Assembly: GCF_023015765.1 (NCBI RefSeq) | Contig: NZ_JALKAL010000001.1 | Location: forward strand, 605,478 to 669,477 | DNA: 64,000 bases | Reading direction: 5' to 3' | From: Ornithinimicrobium sp. F0845 | Lineage (GTDB): Bacteria; Actinomycetota; Actinomycetes; Actinomycetales; Dermatophilaceae | Part shown: piece by piece, positions 40,950 to 50,015 of the stretch | Position numbering within the stretch: the stretch's first letter is position 1 | Layout of the letters: each line of letters opens with the position of its first letter | Position numbers and translations under genes: made by a program | Notes under the pieces: generated by a model | The model's input: the letters and a program-made list of their open reading frames with translations, nothing else | What the model was told of the DNA's origin: nothing | The model's database searches: none

Positions 40950-42376
40950 CCACCGCGCACGAGGAGACCGCGCGCCCGGCACCACCGCGACCGCAGGTGG
41001 CCGATCCCACCGCGTGGAGCTTCCCCGAGCCCGACCAGTTCGTCCTCGACAACGGCCTCCGGGTCCAGGCGTTCGACATGCCGGGGCAGCACGTGCTGTC
41101 GGTGCAGCTGGGCATCCCGGCCCCGCTCGCCGGTGAGCCGGAGGACGTCGAGGGCGTCGGGCTGATCATGGCCCGCTGTCTCGACCTGGGCACCACCCGG
41201 CATACTGCCGACGAGATGGCCGAGCTGCTCGCGCGCAAGGGGATCGCCCTGCACGCGGGGGTGGGGGAGCGCGGCATCCTGGTCGAGCTGGACACGATCA
41301 GCCGGGAGCTCACCGGCGCGCTGGACCTCCTGGTCGAGTGCCTGACCGACGCGAGTTTTCCGGAGGGGGAGGTGCGCCGCGAGGTGCGCCACCGGCTGGC
41401 AGACATCGGCCAGGACCGGGCGGACCCGGCCAGCCTGGCCGCCCTGCGGCTCATCGCGACCTACTTCGACCCCGCGGACCGGGCGTCCCGCCCCGCCGGC
41501 GGCAGCCGTGAAACCGTCGCCCGGATCACCCCCGAGGACGTCCGCGCGCACCACGCCGGCACCATGCACCCCGACGGCGCAGTGCTCGCCGTCGCCGGTG
41601 ACCTGACCGGCATCGAGCTGCGCGAGGTGCTGGAGGAGGCCTTCGCCGGGTGGCCCAGCAACCCCGGCCACCGACCCCTGCCCGGCGACCCGGGCGCCCG
41701 GGCGGCCGACGGCGGCCGCATCGTCTTCGTCGACCGTCCCGGTGCCGTGCAGACCGAGGTGCACGTCGGCGGGCCCGGCCCGGACCGCTCCGACCCGCTT
41801 GGATGGGGCCCCTACCAGGTGCTGTCCTTCGCGGTGGGTGGGTCGCCGCACGCCCGCCTCGACGCGGTGCTCCGCGAGGAACGGGGCTACACCTACGGGA
41901 TACGCGCCGGCTTCCGGCCCCGCTCGCATGGAGGGTTGTTCACCGTGATCGGGTCGGTCCGCGACGAGGTCACCGTCGAGGCGGTGGACGCGCTGCTGTC
42001 CATCCTCGACCTGCGCGGATCCGACCTGACCGACGCCGAGCTGCAGCACGCCGCCCGCTACCAGGCGCGCACCGCCACCGCGCGCTTCGCGACGTGCGAG
42101 GCCGTGGCGGGCGAGGCCGTGTCCCTGGCGCTGGACGGCCTGGACGTCGACTTCGTCACCCGCACCGTCACCCAGGTCCGCACCCTGGACCCCGAGGTCG
42201 CACGGACCGCGTGGGACCGGCACCGCGGTGAGCCGTGGACCGTGATCCTGGTCGGGGACGCCCGCCACGCCGACGGCATCCGGGACCTGGGTCGGGGACC
42301 GGTCGAGGTGGTGCGTCAGCCGCGCGAGCCCAACAGCTCGCCGATGCGGGTGGAGGAGGCCGGGACTCCCACGTAG
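40946..42376 (+). CDS. M16-family protein, non-catalytic partner (476 aa)
   Basis: It has the M16 fold (DNGLRVQAFDMPGQHVLSVQLG) but the zinc site is absent: where the partner has HLFEH this one reads GLIMARCLDLGT. Later motifs (EERGYTYGIRAGF, the R/Y pair that holds substrate) are kept, as in the inactive subunits of heterodimeric M16B peptidases. Start ATG 40946 overlaps the previous stop. Its last 61 bp overlap the 3' end of the convergent M15 gene, an unusual but readable arrangement. Confidence 0.9.
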   Translation: MTTAHEETARPAPPRPQVADPTAWSFPEPDQFVLDNGLRVQAFDMPGQHVLSVQLGIPAPLAGEPEDVEGVGLIMARCLDLGTTRHTADEMAELLARKGIALHAGVGERGILVELDTISRELTGALDLLVECLTDASFPEGEVRREVRHRLADIGQDRADPASLAALRLIATYFDPADRASRPAGGSRETVARITPEDVRAHHAGTMHPDGAVLAVAGDLTGIELREVLEEAFAGWPSNPGHRPLPGDPGARAADGGRIVFVDRPGAVQTEVHVGGPGPDRSDPLGWGPYQVLSFAVGGSPHARLDAVLREERGYTYGIRAGFRPRSHGGLFTVIGSVRDEVTVEAVDALLSILDLRGSDLTDAELQHAARYQARTATARFATCEAVAGEAVSLALDGLDVDFVTRTVTQVRTLDPEVARTAWDRHRGEPWTVILVGDARHADGIRDLGRGPVEVVRQPREPNSSPMRVEEAGTPT

Positions 42377-43014
42377 GCGCTCAGCAGCCTGATGCCCCGC
42401 CGGTCCATGTCGCCGGCGACCTGCGGCCCGACATAGCGGACGTGCCAGGGCTCGTAGGTGTAGCCGGTGGCCGCCCGGGACCCTTGCGGGTAGGAGAGCA
42501 CGAAGCCGAACTCGTGGGCGTGCTCGGCGACCCACCTGCCCTCGTCCGTGTCCCCGAAGCACGGATCCAGGTAGCACCCACCGGTGGTGCCGTCGAGATC
42601 GACCGCCAGTCCGGTCTGGTGCTCACTGTGCCCCGGCCGGGCGCTGGAGGCATCGGCGGCCGCACGCCCGTAGTGCCGCACCCAGTAGTCGTAGGTCCCG
42701 GCCTGCGTCTCGAACGACCGGTAGCCGCTGATCACGCGGAGCCCCAGGCCGTCCTCGTCCGCGGCGCCGAACATCGCCTCCAGCTGGTCGCGGACCTCGG
42801 CCCGCATCTCGAAGTCGGTGCCCGGCCAGGTCGCCAGGTCATCCGGCTCGTAGTCCAGCGGGGAGATCGGCCTGTCCTTGGTGACGACCGTGAGCAGGCG
42901 GCTGGGGTCGTGCTGCTCCAGGTCGGTGCGACCGTCCGGCGCGCTCGAGGCGGCCCCCGCCAGCGTCAGCAGGGTGGCCAGGACGGCGCTCGCGGCACCG
43001 CGGGGAAGGGGCAC
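42316..43014 (-). CDS. M15-family D-Ala-D-Ala carboxypeptidase (232 aa), secreted
   Basis: A signal peptide (ASAVLATLLTLAGAASSA) starts the protein at GTG 43014. The VanY/M15B zinc motif SEHQTGLAVDL supplies one His and the Asp, and EPWHVRYVG the catalytic Glu and second His. RVISGYRSFETQ is the conserved substrate segment. It would trim stem peptides in the cell wall. It sits directly after hisN on the same strand but overlaps the convergent M16 gene. Two cysteines (CYLDPCF) could form a disulphide. Confidence 0.88.
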   Translation of the reverse strand: MPLPRGAASAVLATLLTLAGAASSAPDGRTDLEQHDPSRLLTVVTKDRPISPLDYEPDDLATWPGTDFEMRAEVRDQLEAMFGAADEDGLGLRVISGYRSFETQAGTYDYWVRHYGRAAADASSARPGHSEHQTGLAVDLDGTTGGCYLDPCFGDTDEGRWVAEHAHEFGFVLSYPQGSRAATGYTYEPWHVRYVGPQVAGDMDRRGIRLLSAYVGVPASSTRIGELLGSRG

Positions 43015-43047
43015 AATCCCCTATTCTGCCAGTTCAGCGGGCTGCTG

Positions 43048-43863
43048 TCAGCGCAGAGTCGTGGTGCCCGTCACCGGGCCGTCGTCACCCAGCAGCGAGA
43101 GTATGTCGTGGTGCAGGGTGCCGTTGGAACTCACCGCACTGCCGCCGAACGGGCCATCGGTGCCGTCCAGGTCGGTGAACCGGCCACCGGCCTCGGTGAG
43201 GATCGGCGCCAGCGCCGCCGTGGCGTGGACTGCCAGCTCCGGGTCGACGGCCGCGTCCACGGCCCCCTCGGCCACCAGGACGTGACTCCAGAAGTCGCCG
43301 TAGGCGCGGGTGCGCCAGCAGCGCGCCGCGAGCCTGAGGAAGCCCTCACGGCGTGGGTGCTCGAGCCAGGAGTTGACGTCGGAGAACGACAACGAGGCGT
43401 GCTCGACGCGTGAGGTGTCCGAGGCCCAGATGCGGCTGGCGCGCGACAGCGACCGGCCGGTCCACGAGCCGGAGCCCCGGGCCGCCCACCACCTCCGGTT
43501 GAGGGCCGGGGCCGCCACCAGACCCACGACGGGCTCGTCGTCGACGACCAGTCCGATGAGGGTGGCCCAGACCGGGACCCCGCGCACGTAGTTGACCGTG
43601 CCGTCGATCGGGTCGAGGACCCACCGCCGGTTGCCGTGACCGGTCGTCGGCAGCTCCTCGCCCTGCACCACGTCCCGCGGGCGGGTGCGGCCCAGCTGGT
43701 GCCGCAGCAACTCCTCGGTGTGCGTGTCCGCACCCGTCACCAGGGCGCCGTCGTCCTTGAACCGGACCTCGAGACCGTCGGAGCGGAAGGACTCCAGCGT
43801 GAACCGTTCGACCGCGTCCGCCAGGACGTGGGCGAGGCGCAGGTCGTCATCGAAGGTGGCCAT
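43048..43863 (-). CDS. hisN: Histidinol-phosphatase of the inositol-monophosphatase family (271 aa)
   Basis: Metal-binding motifs of the IMPase fold are present: GEELPT near residue 66, WVLDPIDGTVNYVRGVP near 78-94, and WSHVLVAEGAVDAAVDPE near 190-207. FRSDGLEVRFKDDGALVTGAD near residue 30 matches the actinobacterial HisN group, which dephosphorylates histidinol phosphate. ATG 43863 is placed by the TAGCGT -10 seven bases upstream; GTG 43872 would add three residues. It is one of a series of minus-strand genes with rsgA and aroA upstream. Confidence 0.87.
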   Translation of the reverse strand: MATFDDDLRLAHVLADAVERFTLESFRSDGLEVRFKDDGALVTGADTHTEELLRHQLGRTRPRDVVQGEELPTTGHGNRRWVLDPIDGTVNYVRGVPVWATLIGLVVDDEPVVGLVAAPALNRRWWAARGSGSWTGRSLSRASRIWASDTSRVEHASLSFSDVNSWLEHPRREGFLRLAARCWRTRAYGDFWSHVLVAEGAVDAAVDPELAVHATAALAPILTEAGGRFTDLDGTDGPFGGSAVSSNGTLHHDILSLLGDDGPVTGTTTLR

Positions 43864-43876
43864 CGGCACCACGCTA
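43864..43876 (-). promoter_or_regulatory. Leaderless -10 element of hisN
   Basis: TAGCGT (43876-43871), 7 nt before the ATG at 43863. Confidence 0.5.
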
Positions 43877-43910
43877 GTGCCTCAGGCCCCCAGAGCCCGG
43901 GAGGCGCTGG

Positions 43911-44930
43911 TCAGGCGTCGCTACCGTCACCGGTGCGGCTGCGCAGCAGCCGCCGCAACGACTCGAGCCGGACCTCGCCGGAGGGTCCCGCCCGGCCGGC
44001 GGCCACCCACGCGTCCAGCGCGCAGTCCGGCTCGTCGTGGCTGCAGCTGCGCGGACAGCCCGCAGTGCCCGCTGCCAGATCAGGGAAGTGCTCGATGAAG
44101 GATCCGGGATCGACGTGACCGAGTCCGAAGGACCGGACGCCCGGGGTGTCGACCACCCAGCCACCGTCGGGCACCTCGAGGGCGACGGCGTTGGTGGAGG
44201 TGTGCCGGCCGCGGCCGGTCACGACGTTGACCACGCCGGTGGCGCGGTTAGCGTCCGGCACGAGCGCGTTGACCAGCGTCGACTTGCCGACACCGGAGTG
44301 ACCGACAAACACGCTGACCCGGTCCCGCAGGTGCCCCAGCACCTCCTCGACGCCCTCGGCGTCCCGGGTGCCGGTGGGATCCAGCCGGGTCACGACATAC
44401 GGCACGTCCAGCGGGCGGTAGATCTCCAGGAGGGCCTTGGGCGAGGCGAGGTCGGCCTTGGTCAGCACCAGGAGGGGGTCGAGTCCGGCGTCGTAGGCCG
44501 CGACCAGGCAGCGATCGATCATCCGCGGACGAGGCTCCGGGTCGGCCAGGGCCGTGACGATCACCATCTGGTCGGCGTTGGCCACGATCACCCGTTCAAC
44601 ACGGTCGGTGTCGTCAGCCGACCTGCGGAGCACCGAGGAGCGGGGCAGAACCCGCACGATCCGGGCCAGGGCATCCGGGCCGCCGGAGGTGTCACCGACC
44701 AGGCCGACCCGATCGCCCACCACGATGCTCTTGCGGCCCAGCTCACGGGCTCGCATCGCGGTGACCTGCCGGTCCTCCAGGCGCGTGGTGTAGCGGCCAC
44801 GGTCGACCCCGATCACCCGGGCCTCCTGCGCGTCGTCGTGCGCGGGGCGTTCCTTGGTGCGGGGGCGGCTGCCGCGCCGGGACGGACGCACCCGGACCAC
44901 CGACTCGTCGAGATGGTCGTAACGACTCAC
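43911..44930 (-). CDS. rsgA: Ribosome small-subunit GTPase RsgA (339 aa)
   Basis: The G motifs come in the circularly permuted order typical of RsgA/YjeQ: LLVLTKADL (G4) near residue 152, GHSGVGKSTLVNAL (G1) near 210, then TNAVALEV and VVDTPGVRSFGLGH (G3). An OB-fold precedes them (GRYTTRLEDRQV) and a zinc finger follows (CPRSCSHDEPDCAL). It checks late 30S assembly. GTG 44930 overlaps the aroA stop (GTGA), a pairing also common in other actinobacteria. Confidence 0.93.
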   Translation of the reverse strand: MSRYDHLDESVVRVRPSRRGSRPRTKERPAHDDAQEARVIGVDRGRYTTRLEDRQVTAMRARELGRKSIVVGDRVGLVGDTSGGPDALARIVRVLPRSSVLRRSADDTDRVERVIVANADQMVIVTALADPEPRPRMIDRCLVAAYDAGLDPLLVLTKADLASPKALLEIYRPLDVPYVVTRLDPTGTRDAEGVEEVLGHLRDRVSVFVGHSGVGKSTLVNALVPDANRATGVVNVVTGRGRHTSTNAVALEVPDGGWVVDTPGVRSFGLGHVDPGSFIEHFPDLAAGTAGCPRSCSHDEPDCALDAWVAAGRAGPSGEVRLESLRRLLRSRTGDGSDA

Positions 44931-46303
44931 CCGACGCCGCCGTCCGTGACGCCGCCGTCCGTGACGCTGCTTCTCGTGTCGCCGCCGCTCGGGGCAGCGG
45001 CGGGGTCCTGCCCGAGGACGAGCGAGGTCCACGCGACCTGGAAGGCGGGGAAGGTCTTGGCGACCGTCTCCGCGCCGAGGATCTCGGTGCCCGGCACCGC
45101 GAGGGCCAGCACCGCGGCCGCCATGACCATGCGGTGGTCCTCGTAGGTCTCCAGCGCGGCCGGGGAGAGCCGGGCCGGCGCGATGACCAGCCCGTCCTGG
45201 GTCTGGGTGATGTCGCCACCCAACCGACCCACTTCGTTCTCCAGCGCGGCGAGACGGTCCGTCTCGTGACCGCGCAGGTGGGCGACCCCGGTGATCTGTG
45301 ACGGGGTCGAGGCCAGCGCGGCCAGGGCCGTGACCACCGGGGTCAGCTCGCCGACGTCGTGCAGGTCGAGGTCCGCGCCGCGCAGCACGCCCCGTGCCGG
45401 CCCCCTCACGGTGAGGTCGTGCGTCGCCCCCTGGGACCCGTCGGTCAGCTCGACCCGGCAACCCATCGTGGTGAGGATGTCGCGCATCCGGTCACCGGCC
45501 TGCGTCGTCCGCGGCGGCCAGCCGGTGACCGTGACCGTGCCGCCCGTGGCGGCCGCCGCAGCCAGGAACGGTGCGGCGCTCGAGAGGTCGGGCTCCACCT
45601 CAACCAGCCGCCCCGCCACCGCTCCCGGCTCCACCCGCCACACACCCGGCTCGGGGCTCCCGGCCTCGACACCCGCCGCGCGCAGGGTCTGCACGGTCAT
45701 GTCGATGTGCGGCGTGCTGGGCAGCCGGTCGCCGGTGTTGCGCAGCGTCAGCCCGCCGTCGAAGCGCGGAGCGGCCAGGAGCAGGGCGCTGACGAACTGC
45801 GAGCTCGCGGAGGCGTCCACGCCGATCTCGCCGCCTGCCACCCGGCCGGTGCCCAGCACGGTGAACGGCAGGGCGTCGCGACCGCCGTGGTCGACCTCGA
45901 CCCCCAGGGCGTCCAGAGCCGCCAGGAGCGGGGCGATGGGGCGGGAGCGCGACCGCTCGTCACCGTCGAAGGCCACGGGGCCGTCCGCGAGGGCGGCGAC
46001 CGGGGGGACGAAGCGCAGCACGGTGCCGGCCAGACCGCAGTCGATCGCGCCACCCCCGCGCAGGTGCGGCGGCGGGGTCAGCACCCAGGACCGGTCCTCG
46101 GGGGCACGCTCGACCCGCACGCCCAGCTGCTGCACGGCGCCCAGCATCAGCTCGGCGTCGCGGGAGACCAGCGGCCGGTGCAGGGTGCTGGGCCCGTCGG
46201 CGAGGGCCGCGAGCAGCAGGTGGCGGTTGGTCAGCGACTTGCTGCCGGGCACCAGGACCGTGCCGGTGACGGGTCCCGGTGCGGAGGGAGCGGCCCAGAC
46301 CAC
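44927..46303 (-). CDS. aroA: 5-enolpyruvylshikimate-3-phosphate synthase (458 aa)
   Basis: EPSP synthase motifs are clear: GSKSLTNRHLLLAALADGPS near residue 20, GLAGTVLRFVPPVAAL, DGDERSRSRPI, SSQFVSALLLAAPRF, and the late LRGHETDRLAAL and YEDHRMVMAAAVLAL. It makes EPSP from shikimate-3-phosphate and PEP in aromatic amino-acid synthesis. The start is uncertain; GTG 46303, six bases after the DoxX stop, gives the family length. The tail contains a TDGGVTDGGVG duplication just before the rsgA overlap. Confidence 0.93.
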   Translation of the reverse strand: MVWAAPSAPGPVTGTVLVPGSKSLTNRHLLLAALADGPSTLHRPLVSRDAELMLGAVQQLGVRVERAPEDRSWVLTPPPHLRGGGAIDCGLAGTVLRFVPPVAALADGPVAFDGDERSRSRPIAPLLAALDALGVEVDHGGRDALPFTVLGTGRVAGGEIGVDASASSQFVSALLLAAPRFDGGLTLRNTGDRLPSTPHIDMTVQTLRAAGVEAGSPEPGVWRVEPGAVAGRLVEVEPDLSSAAPFLAAAAATGGTVTVTGWPPRTTQAGDRMRDILTTMGCRVELTDGSQGATHDLTVRGPARGVLRGADLDLHDVGELTPVVTALAALASTPSQITGVAHLRGHETDRLAALENEVGRLGGDITQTQDGLVIAPARLSPAALETYEDHRMVMAAAVLALAVPGTEILGAETVAKTFPAFQVAWTSLVLGQDPAAAPSGGDTRSSVTDGGVTDGGVG

Positions 46304-46308
46304 GGCGC

Positions 46309-46809
46309 TCAGAAGGGCAGCTTGTCGGACACCGCCGAGACGGCGTTCTTGGCCGCCAGCTGTGACTCGAGCGAGGCGATGTGTGCGGCGTTCTTGGTGC
46401 GCCACACCAGACCGGGGTTGCCTGCGGTGTCCAGCGAGGCGAGGAGCACGCCGCCCAGCAGGCCAAGGTTGCCGAAGAACTGCTTCTTCTCCTCGGCCTT
46501 GGCCTCTGGGTCGGACTCCTCCCAGAAGCGGTGCTCGAAGAAGGTGGCGGGCACCAGGCTGAGCGCCAGGGCTGCACCCGCGACCCGCGGGAACTTGCCC
46601 AGTGCGAGCAGCGTGCCCGCGCCGGCCATGACGGCCCCGTTGACACGGACGAGCAGCTCGGGGTCCCCGGGGACGCCGAGCGGCTCGGCGACCGACTCGG
46701 AGAACTTCTGGGCGGCGGGGATGCGTGAGCCCGGGTGCTGGAGAGCGTCGATGCCGCGCGTGATGAACGCACTGGCGAGCAGGGGGCGGGCGAGCTTTCG
46801 GAAGACCAT
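46309..46809 (-). CDS. DoxX-family membrane protein (166 aa)
   Basis: ATG 46809 has GAGGAG five bases upstream. The protein is a four-helix DoxX-type membrane protein: RPLLASAFITRGIDALQHP at the N-terminus, then NGAVMAGAGTLLALGKFPRVA and LGLLGGVLLASLDTAGNPG. DoxX proteins have been tied to redox homeostasis and thiol stress at the membrane in mycobacteria. The C-terminal helix is soluble and charged. It lies six bases upstream of aroA and may be co-transcribed. Confidence 0.85.
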   Translation of the reverse strand: MVFRKLARPLLASAFITRGIDALQHPGSRIPAAQKFSESVAEPLGVPGDPELLVRVNGAVMAGAGTLLALGKFPRVAGAALALSLVPATFFEHRFWEESDPEAKAEEKKQFFGNLGLLGGVLLASLDTAGNPGLVWRTKNAAHIASLESQLAAKNAVSAVSDKLPF

Positions 46810-46861
46810 GGGGCTCCTCGTGGGTCGGCCGGTGTCCGGGCGGCGGTGCACCGCCCTGGGT

Positions 46862-47536
46862 CTAACCTAGCCGGTCCAGCCAGGCCAGGACGGTGCGCGT
46901 CACCAGCGCCTGGTCCCGTGAGGGTGAGTGGTTGCCGGGGACCTCGACGAGCTCGAGGGTCGAGGCGTCCGTCTCGGCGGTGACGGCCTCGCGCACCTCG
47001 GCGGGTGAGCCGAACGGGTCGGCGCTGCCCTGCACCACCAGGGTCGGGATGCCGGCGGCCAGCGGCACGGCCAGCTCGGCCGCCCGGCTCCGGTCCGGTC
47101 GGCCGGGTGGGTGCAGGGGGAAGGCGAGGCACAAGACGGCGTCGGCCCTCGGCATACTGCCCTCGGGGTCTCCCGGACTGGTGCGGCAGGCGACGCGGGC
47201 GCCCGCGCTGCGCCCACCGACGACGAGGGGGCGGGGGAGCGGGTCCCGGAAGACGGCGGGCACGACCGCCCGCCAGGCGGTGTCCAGCGTGGGCGGTCGC
47301 GTGGCGACCTTGCGTCCGGCGACCCGCCAGGGCTGCTCGACCAGGACCACCGCCCACCCGTGGTCGGTGGCCGTCAGCGCGCTCTGCAGGTCGCGCGGCC
47401 AGGAGCCCAGGGGGCCACCGGCGCCGTGACCGAGGATCAGGGTGCCCCGCAGTGCACCCTCCGGGAGGTGCACGCCGACGCGGGCCTCGCCCTCGGAGGT
47501 GTCGACACTGGTCCAGGTGACCTCGCGCGGGCTCAC
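46862..47536 (-). CDS. Alpha/beta hydrolase of the KANL3/Tex30 type (224 aa)
   Basis: A compact alpha/beta hydrolase: LILGHGAGGPLGSW forms the oxyanion loop, VVGGRSAGARVA carries the nucleophilic serine near residue 105, LVVQGSADPFG the acid and VPGNHSP the histidine. No signal peptide is seen. GTG 47536 overlaps the SRAP stop (GTGA), so it is coupled to that gene. Its substrate is unknown; the family is widespread and poorly characterised. Confidence 0.85.
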   Translation of the reverse strand: MSPREVTWTSVDTSEGEARVGVHLPEGALRGTLILGHGAGGPLGSWPRDLQSALTATDHGWAVVLVEQPWRVAGRKVATRPPTLDTAWRAVVPAVFRDPLPRPLVVGGRSAGARVACRTSPGDPEGSMPRADAVLCLAFPLHPPGRPDRSRAAELAVPLAAGIPTLVVQGSADPFGSPAEVREAVTAETDASTLELVEVPGNHSPSRDQALVTRTVLAWLDRLG

Positions 47537-48381
47537 TCGCCGAGCACCTCTCCGGTGGCGGGGTTGACCACGCCCACGAGCTGATCGTCGGGGAGACGCT
47601 CCAGCAGGTGGGCCCCGTTGTTGCGCGTGGCGTTGACGGCGGTGCTGATGGGAATGGCCTCGAACCGGCCCGGCCCGGGCGACTCGAGCATGGCCCTCAC
47701 CTCGTCGGGGCCGGTCGTCGCGGGGTCCAGCCAGTCCTGCCACGTCGCCCGCTCAAGGACGACCGGCTGCCGGTCGTGGACGCGGTCCAAGCCCGGCTCC
47801 GCGGCGGTGGTGATGATGGTGAAGCTGACGATCCAGGCGCCCGGGTCGTCGTCTGCGGCGCTCCGGTCCCGCCAGAACTCGTAGAGCCCGGCGAAGCCGA
47901 TCTGGTCGCCGTCGGCGCGGTGCATGAAGAACGGTTGTTTGCGCGGCTTGCCCTTGGCGTCCACGGCCACCGGGGAGACCTGCCACTCGTACCACCCCGC
48001 GGCCGGCACGATAGCCCGTCGGGCGGTCGCGGCACGGGCGAAGGCGGGCTTGTCCAACAGAGTCTCGGCGCGGGCGTTGGTCATCCGCAGACCGACCTTC
48101 GGGTCCTTGGCCCAGGAGGGCACCAGCCCCCACGTGAGGTGGCGCAGTTGGCGCACCGGGTCAGCGTCGGGCTGCTTCTCCCCGTCGGGTCCGCGCGGGG
48201 CGCGGGTGAGCACCACCGGAGCTTGCTTGGACGGCGCCATGTTGTAGTCGGGGGCGCCGACGGGTGGGTCCTGGGGATTGACCAGGACGCTCCGTGAAGC
48301 CTCCCCGGAGGCATCCAGGTCCACCTCGAACGCCTCGATGAGTTCATCCGGGTCTGCCGTCGCCGCGTACCTACCGCACAT
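47533..48381 (-). CDS. SRAP (HMCES/YedK) DNA-protein crosslinking protein (282 aa)
   Basis: The mature protein starts with the catalytic Cys2 (MCGRYAATADPDELIEAF). Other SRAP residues are present: YNMAPSKQAPVV, LTWGLVPSWAKDP, NARAETLLDKPAF, CxxP replaced by RRAIVPAAGWYEW, FAGLYEFWRD and the active-site LDRVHDRQPVVL. It covalently traps abasic sites in single-stranded DNA. It fits the repair theme of the region. A TAGGTT -10 six bases before ATG 48381 indicates a leaderless mRNA. Confidence 0.93.
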   Translation of the reverse strand: MCGRYAATADPDELIEAFEVDLDASGEASRSVLVNPQDPPVGAPDYNMAPSKQAPVVLTRAPRGPDGEKQPDADPVRQLRHLTWGLVPSWAKDPKVGLRMTNARAETLLDKPAFARAATARRAIVPAAGWYEWQVSPVAVDAKGKPRKQPFFMHRADGDQIGFAGLYEFWRDRSAADDDPGAWIVSFTIITTAAEPGLDRVHDRQPVVLERATWQDWLDPATTGPDEVRAMLESPGPGRFEAIPISTAVNATRNNGAHLLERLPDDQLVGVVNPATGEVLGE

Positions 48382-48393
48382 GGATCCAACCTA
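48382..48393 (-). promoter_or_regulatory. Leaderless -10 element of the SRAP gene
   Basis: TAGGTT (48393-48388), 6 nt before ATG 48381. Confidence 0.6.
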
Positions 48394-48513
48394 CGGCCGG
48401 GCACCGACAACCACCTCACCGAGCGACCAACGTCACCGAGCGCTCCTGCCAGGCAGAGAGCCTGGCGCGCGGCGGTCCCGGTGGCGCGGGTCCGCGGGTG
48501 ACACCATGGAGGG

Positions 48514-49758
48514 GTGAAGGTGTCAGAACGCGGGGGTCCGCTCCGTCCGCTCCGTCAGGCGAGCAAGCTCCAGAACGTCCTCTATGAGATTCGGGGCCCC
48601 GTCGCCGCGCGGGCCGCACATCTCGAGGCCGAGGGCCACCGGATCCTGAAGCTCAACATCGGCAATCCGGCGCCGTTCGGCTACGAGGCGCCTGACACGA
48701 TCCTGCAGGACATGATCGCGGCGCTACCGACCTCACAGGGCTACTCCGAGTCCAGGGGGATCCTCCCGGCGCGCCGGGCGTTGGTCAGCCGATACCAGGA
48801 CGAGCCCGGGTTCCCGGACGTGGACGTCGACGACGTCTATCTCGGCAACGGTGTCTCCGAACTGATCATGCTGGTCCAGCAGGCCCTCCTCGACGACGGC
48901 GACGAGGTGCTGATCCCTACGCCGGACTACCCGCTGTGGACCGCCGCCACGAGCCTGGCCGGCGGCACTCCCGTGCACTACCTGTGCGACGAGGCGGCGG
49001 ACTGGGCGCCCGATCTGGAGGACATCCGGTCCAAGATCACCGAGCGCACCAAGGCCATCGTGGTCATCAACCCGAACAACCCGACCGGCGCGGTGTACTC
49101 CCGCGAGGTCCTCGACGGGCTGGCCGACATCGCCCGGGAGCACTCTCTGCTGATCCTGGCCGACGAGATCTACGACCGGATCCTCTACGACGACGCCCGT
49201 CACACCAGCATAGCCAGCGTGGCGCCGGACCTGCTGGTGGTGACCTTCAACGGGCTCTCCAAGACCTACCGGGTGGCGGGCTACCGGGCAGGATGGCTGG
49301 TCATCAGCGGTCCGAAGTCGCACGCGACGGGATTCCTCGAGGGCATCGAGCTGCTGGCCTCGACCCGGCTCTGTCCCAATGTGCCCGGGCAGCACGCCAT
49401 CCAGGTCGCGGTGTCGGGACGCCAGAGCATCGAGGACCTGATCCTGCCCGGTGGCCGGCTGTTGGAGCAGCGGGACACCGCCTGGTCGATGCTCAACGCG
49501 ATGGACGGGGTGACCTGCGTCAAGCCGCAGGGCGCGCTCTACGTCTTCCCGCGCCTGGACCCGGACGTGCACGAGATCCACGACGACATGCGGTTGTGCC
49601 TCGACCTGCTGGAGCAGGAGCACATCCTGGTCGTGCACGGGTCCGGGTTCAACTGGCCGACGACCGACCACCTCCGCATCGTGACCCTGCCGGCGCAGCG
49701 CGACCTGGCCGACGCCCTGGAGCGCATGGGCAACTTCCTGGCCAGCTACCACCAGTAG
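48514..49758 (+). CDS. PLP-dependent aminotransferase, alanine/aspartate type (414 aa)
   Basis: Fold type I class I/II aminotransferase: NPNNPTGAVYSREVLDGLADIA, ILADEIYDRILYD and the PLP lysine in FNGLSKTYRVAGYRAGW near residue 250. It resembles AlaA/AlaC and the actinobacterial AspC-like enzyme that makes alanine from pyruvate and glutamate. GTG 48514 has a CACCAT hexamer 6 nt upstream; GTG 48520 with GGAGG is the alternative. Substrate specificity cannot be read from sequence alone. Confidence 0.88.
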   Translation: MKVSERGGPLRPLRQASKLQNVLYEIRGPVAARAAHLEAEGHRILKLNIGNPAPFGYEAPDTILQDMIAALPTSQGYSESRGILPARRALVSRYQDEPGFPDVDVDDVYLGNGVSELIMLVQQALLDDGDEVLIPTPDYPLWTAATSLAGGTPVHYLCDEAADWAPDLEDIRSKITERTKAIVVINPNNPTGAVYSREVLDGLADIAREHSLLILADEIYDRILYDDARHTSIASVAPDLLVVTFNGLSKTYRVAGYRAGWLVISGPKSHATGFLEGIELLASTRLCPNVPGQHAIQVAVSGRQSIEDLILPGGRLLEQRDTAWSMLNAMDGVTCVKPQGALYVFPRLDPDVHEIHDDMRLCLDLLEQEHILVVHGSGFNWPTTDHLRIVTLPAQRDLADALERMGNFLASYHQ

Positions 49759-49864
49759 GCCGCGAGCTCACCACCGGCAGGCACAGGCTGCTCCGATGTT
49801 TGTCAAGCCGAAGGCTGGCGGCCGCGACAACCAGCGCCCGGTGGGCATCTTCGGGCGCCCTCTG

Positions 49865-49898
49865 GTTCCTCGGGCCGACTGTAGCCAGCCCGAGGAAC
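49865..49898. terminator. Strong hairpin downstream of the aminotransferase gene
   Basis: GTTCCTCGGGC (49865-49875) and GCCCGAGGAAC (49888-49898) form a perfect 11-bp stem with a 12-nt loop. No T-run follows, so it may be a rho-dependent or bidirectional stop or an mRNA end protector. The rest of 49759-50015 shows no gene. Confidence 0.55.
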
Positions 49899-50015
49899 AC
49901 CGAGGCGCTCGAAGACGCCTGGGTGGGGTAGGCGCCCGCGACACGAGAGTGATACTCCTCGGTGTGTCAAGCGCTGGGGTCGATTCTCTCCGTCCCATCG
50001 TGTGGGACCGCCCTG

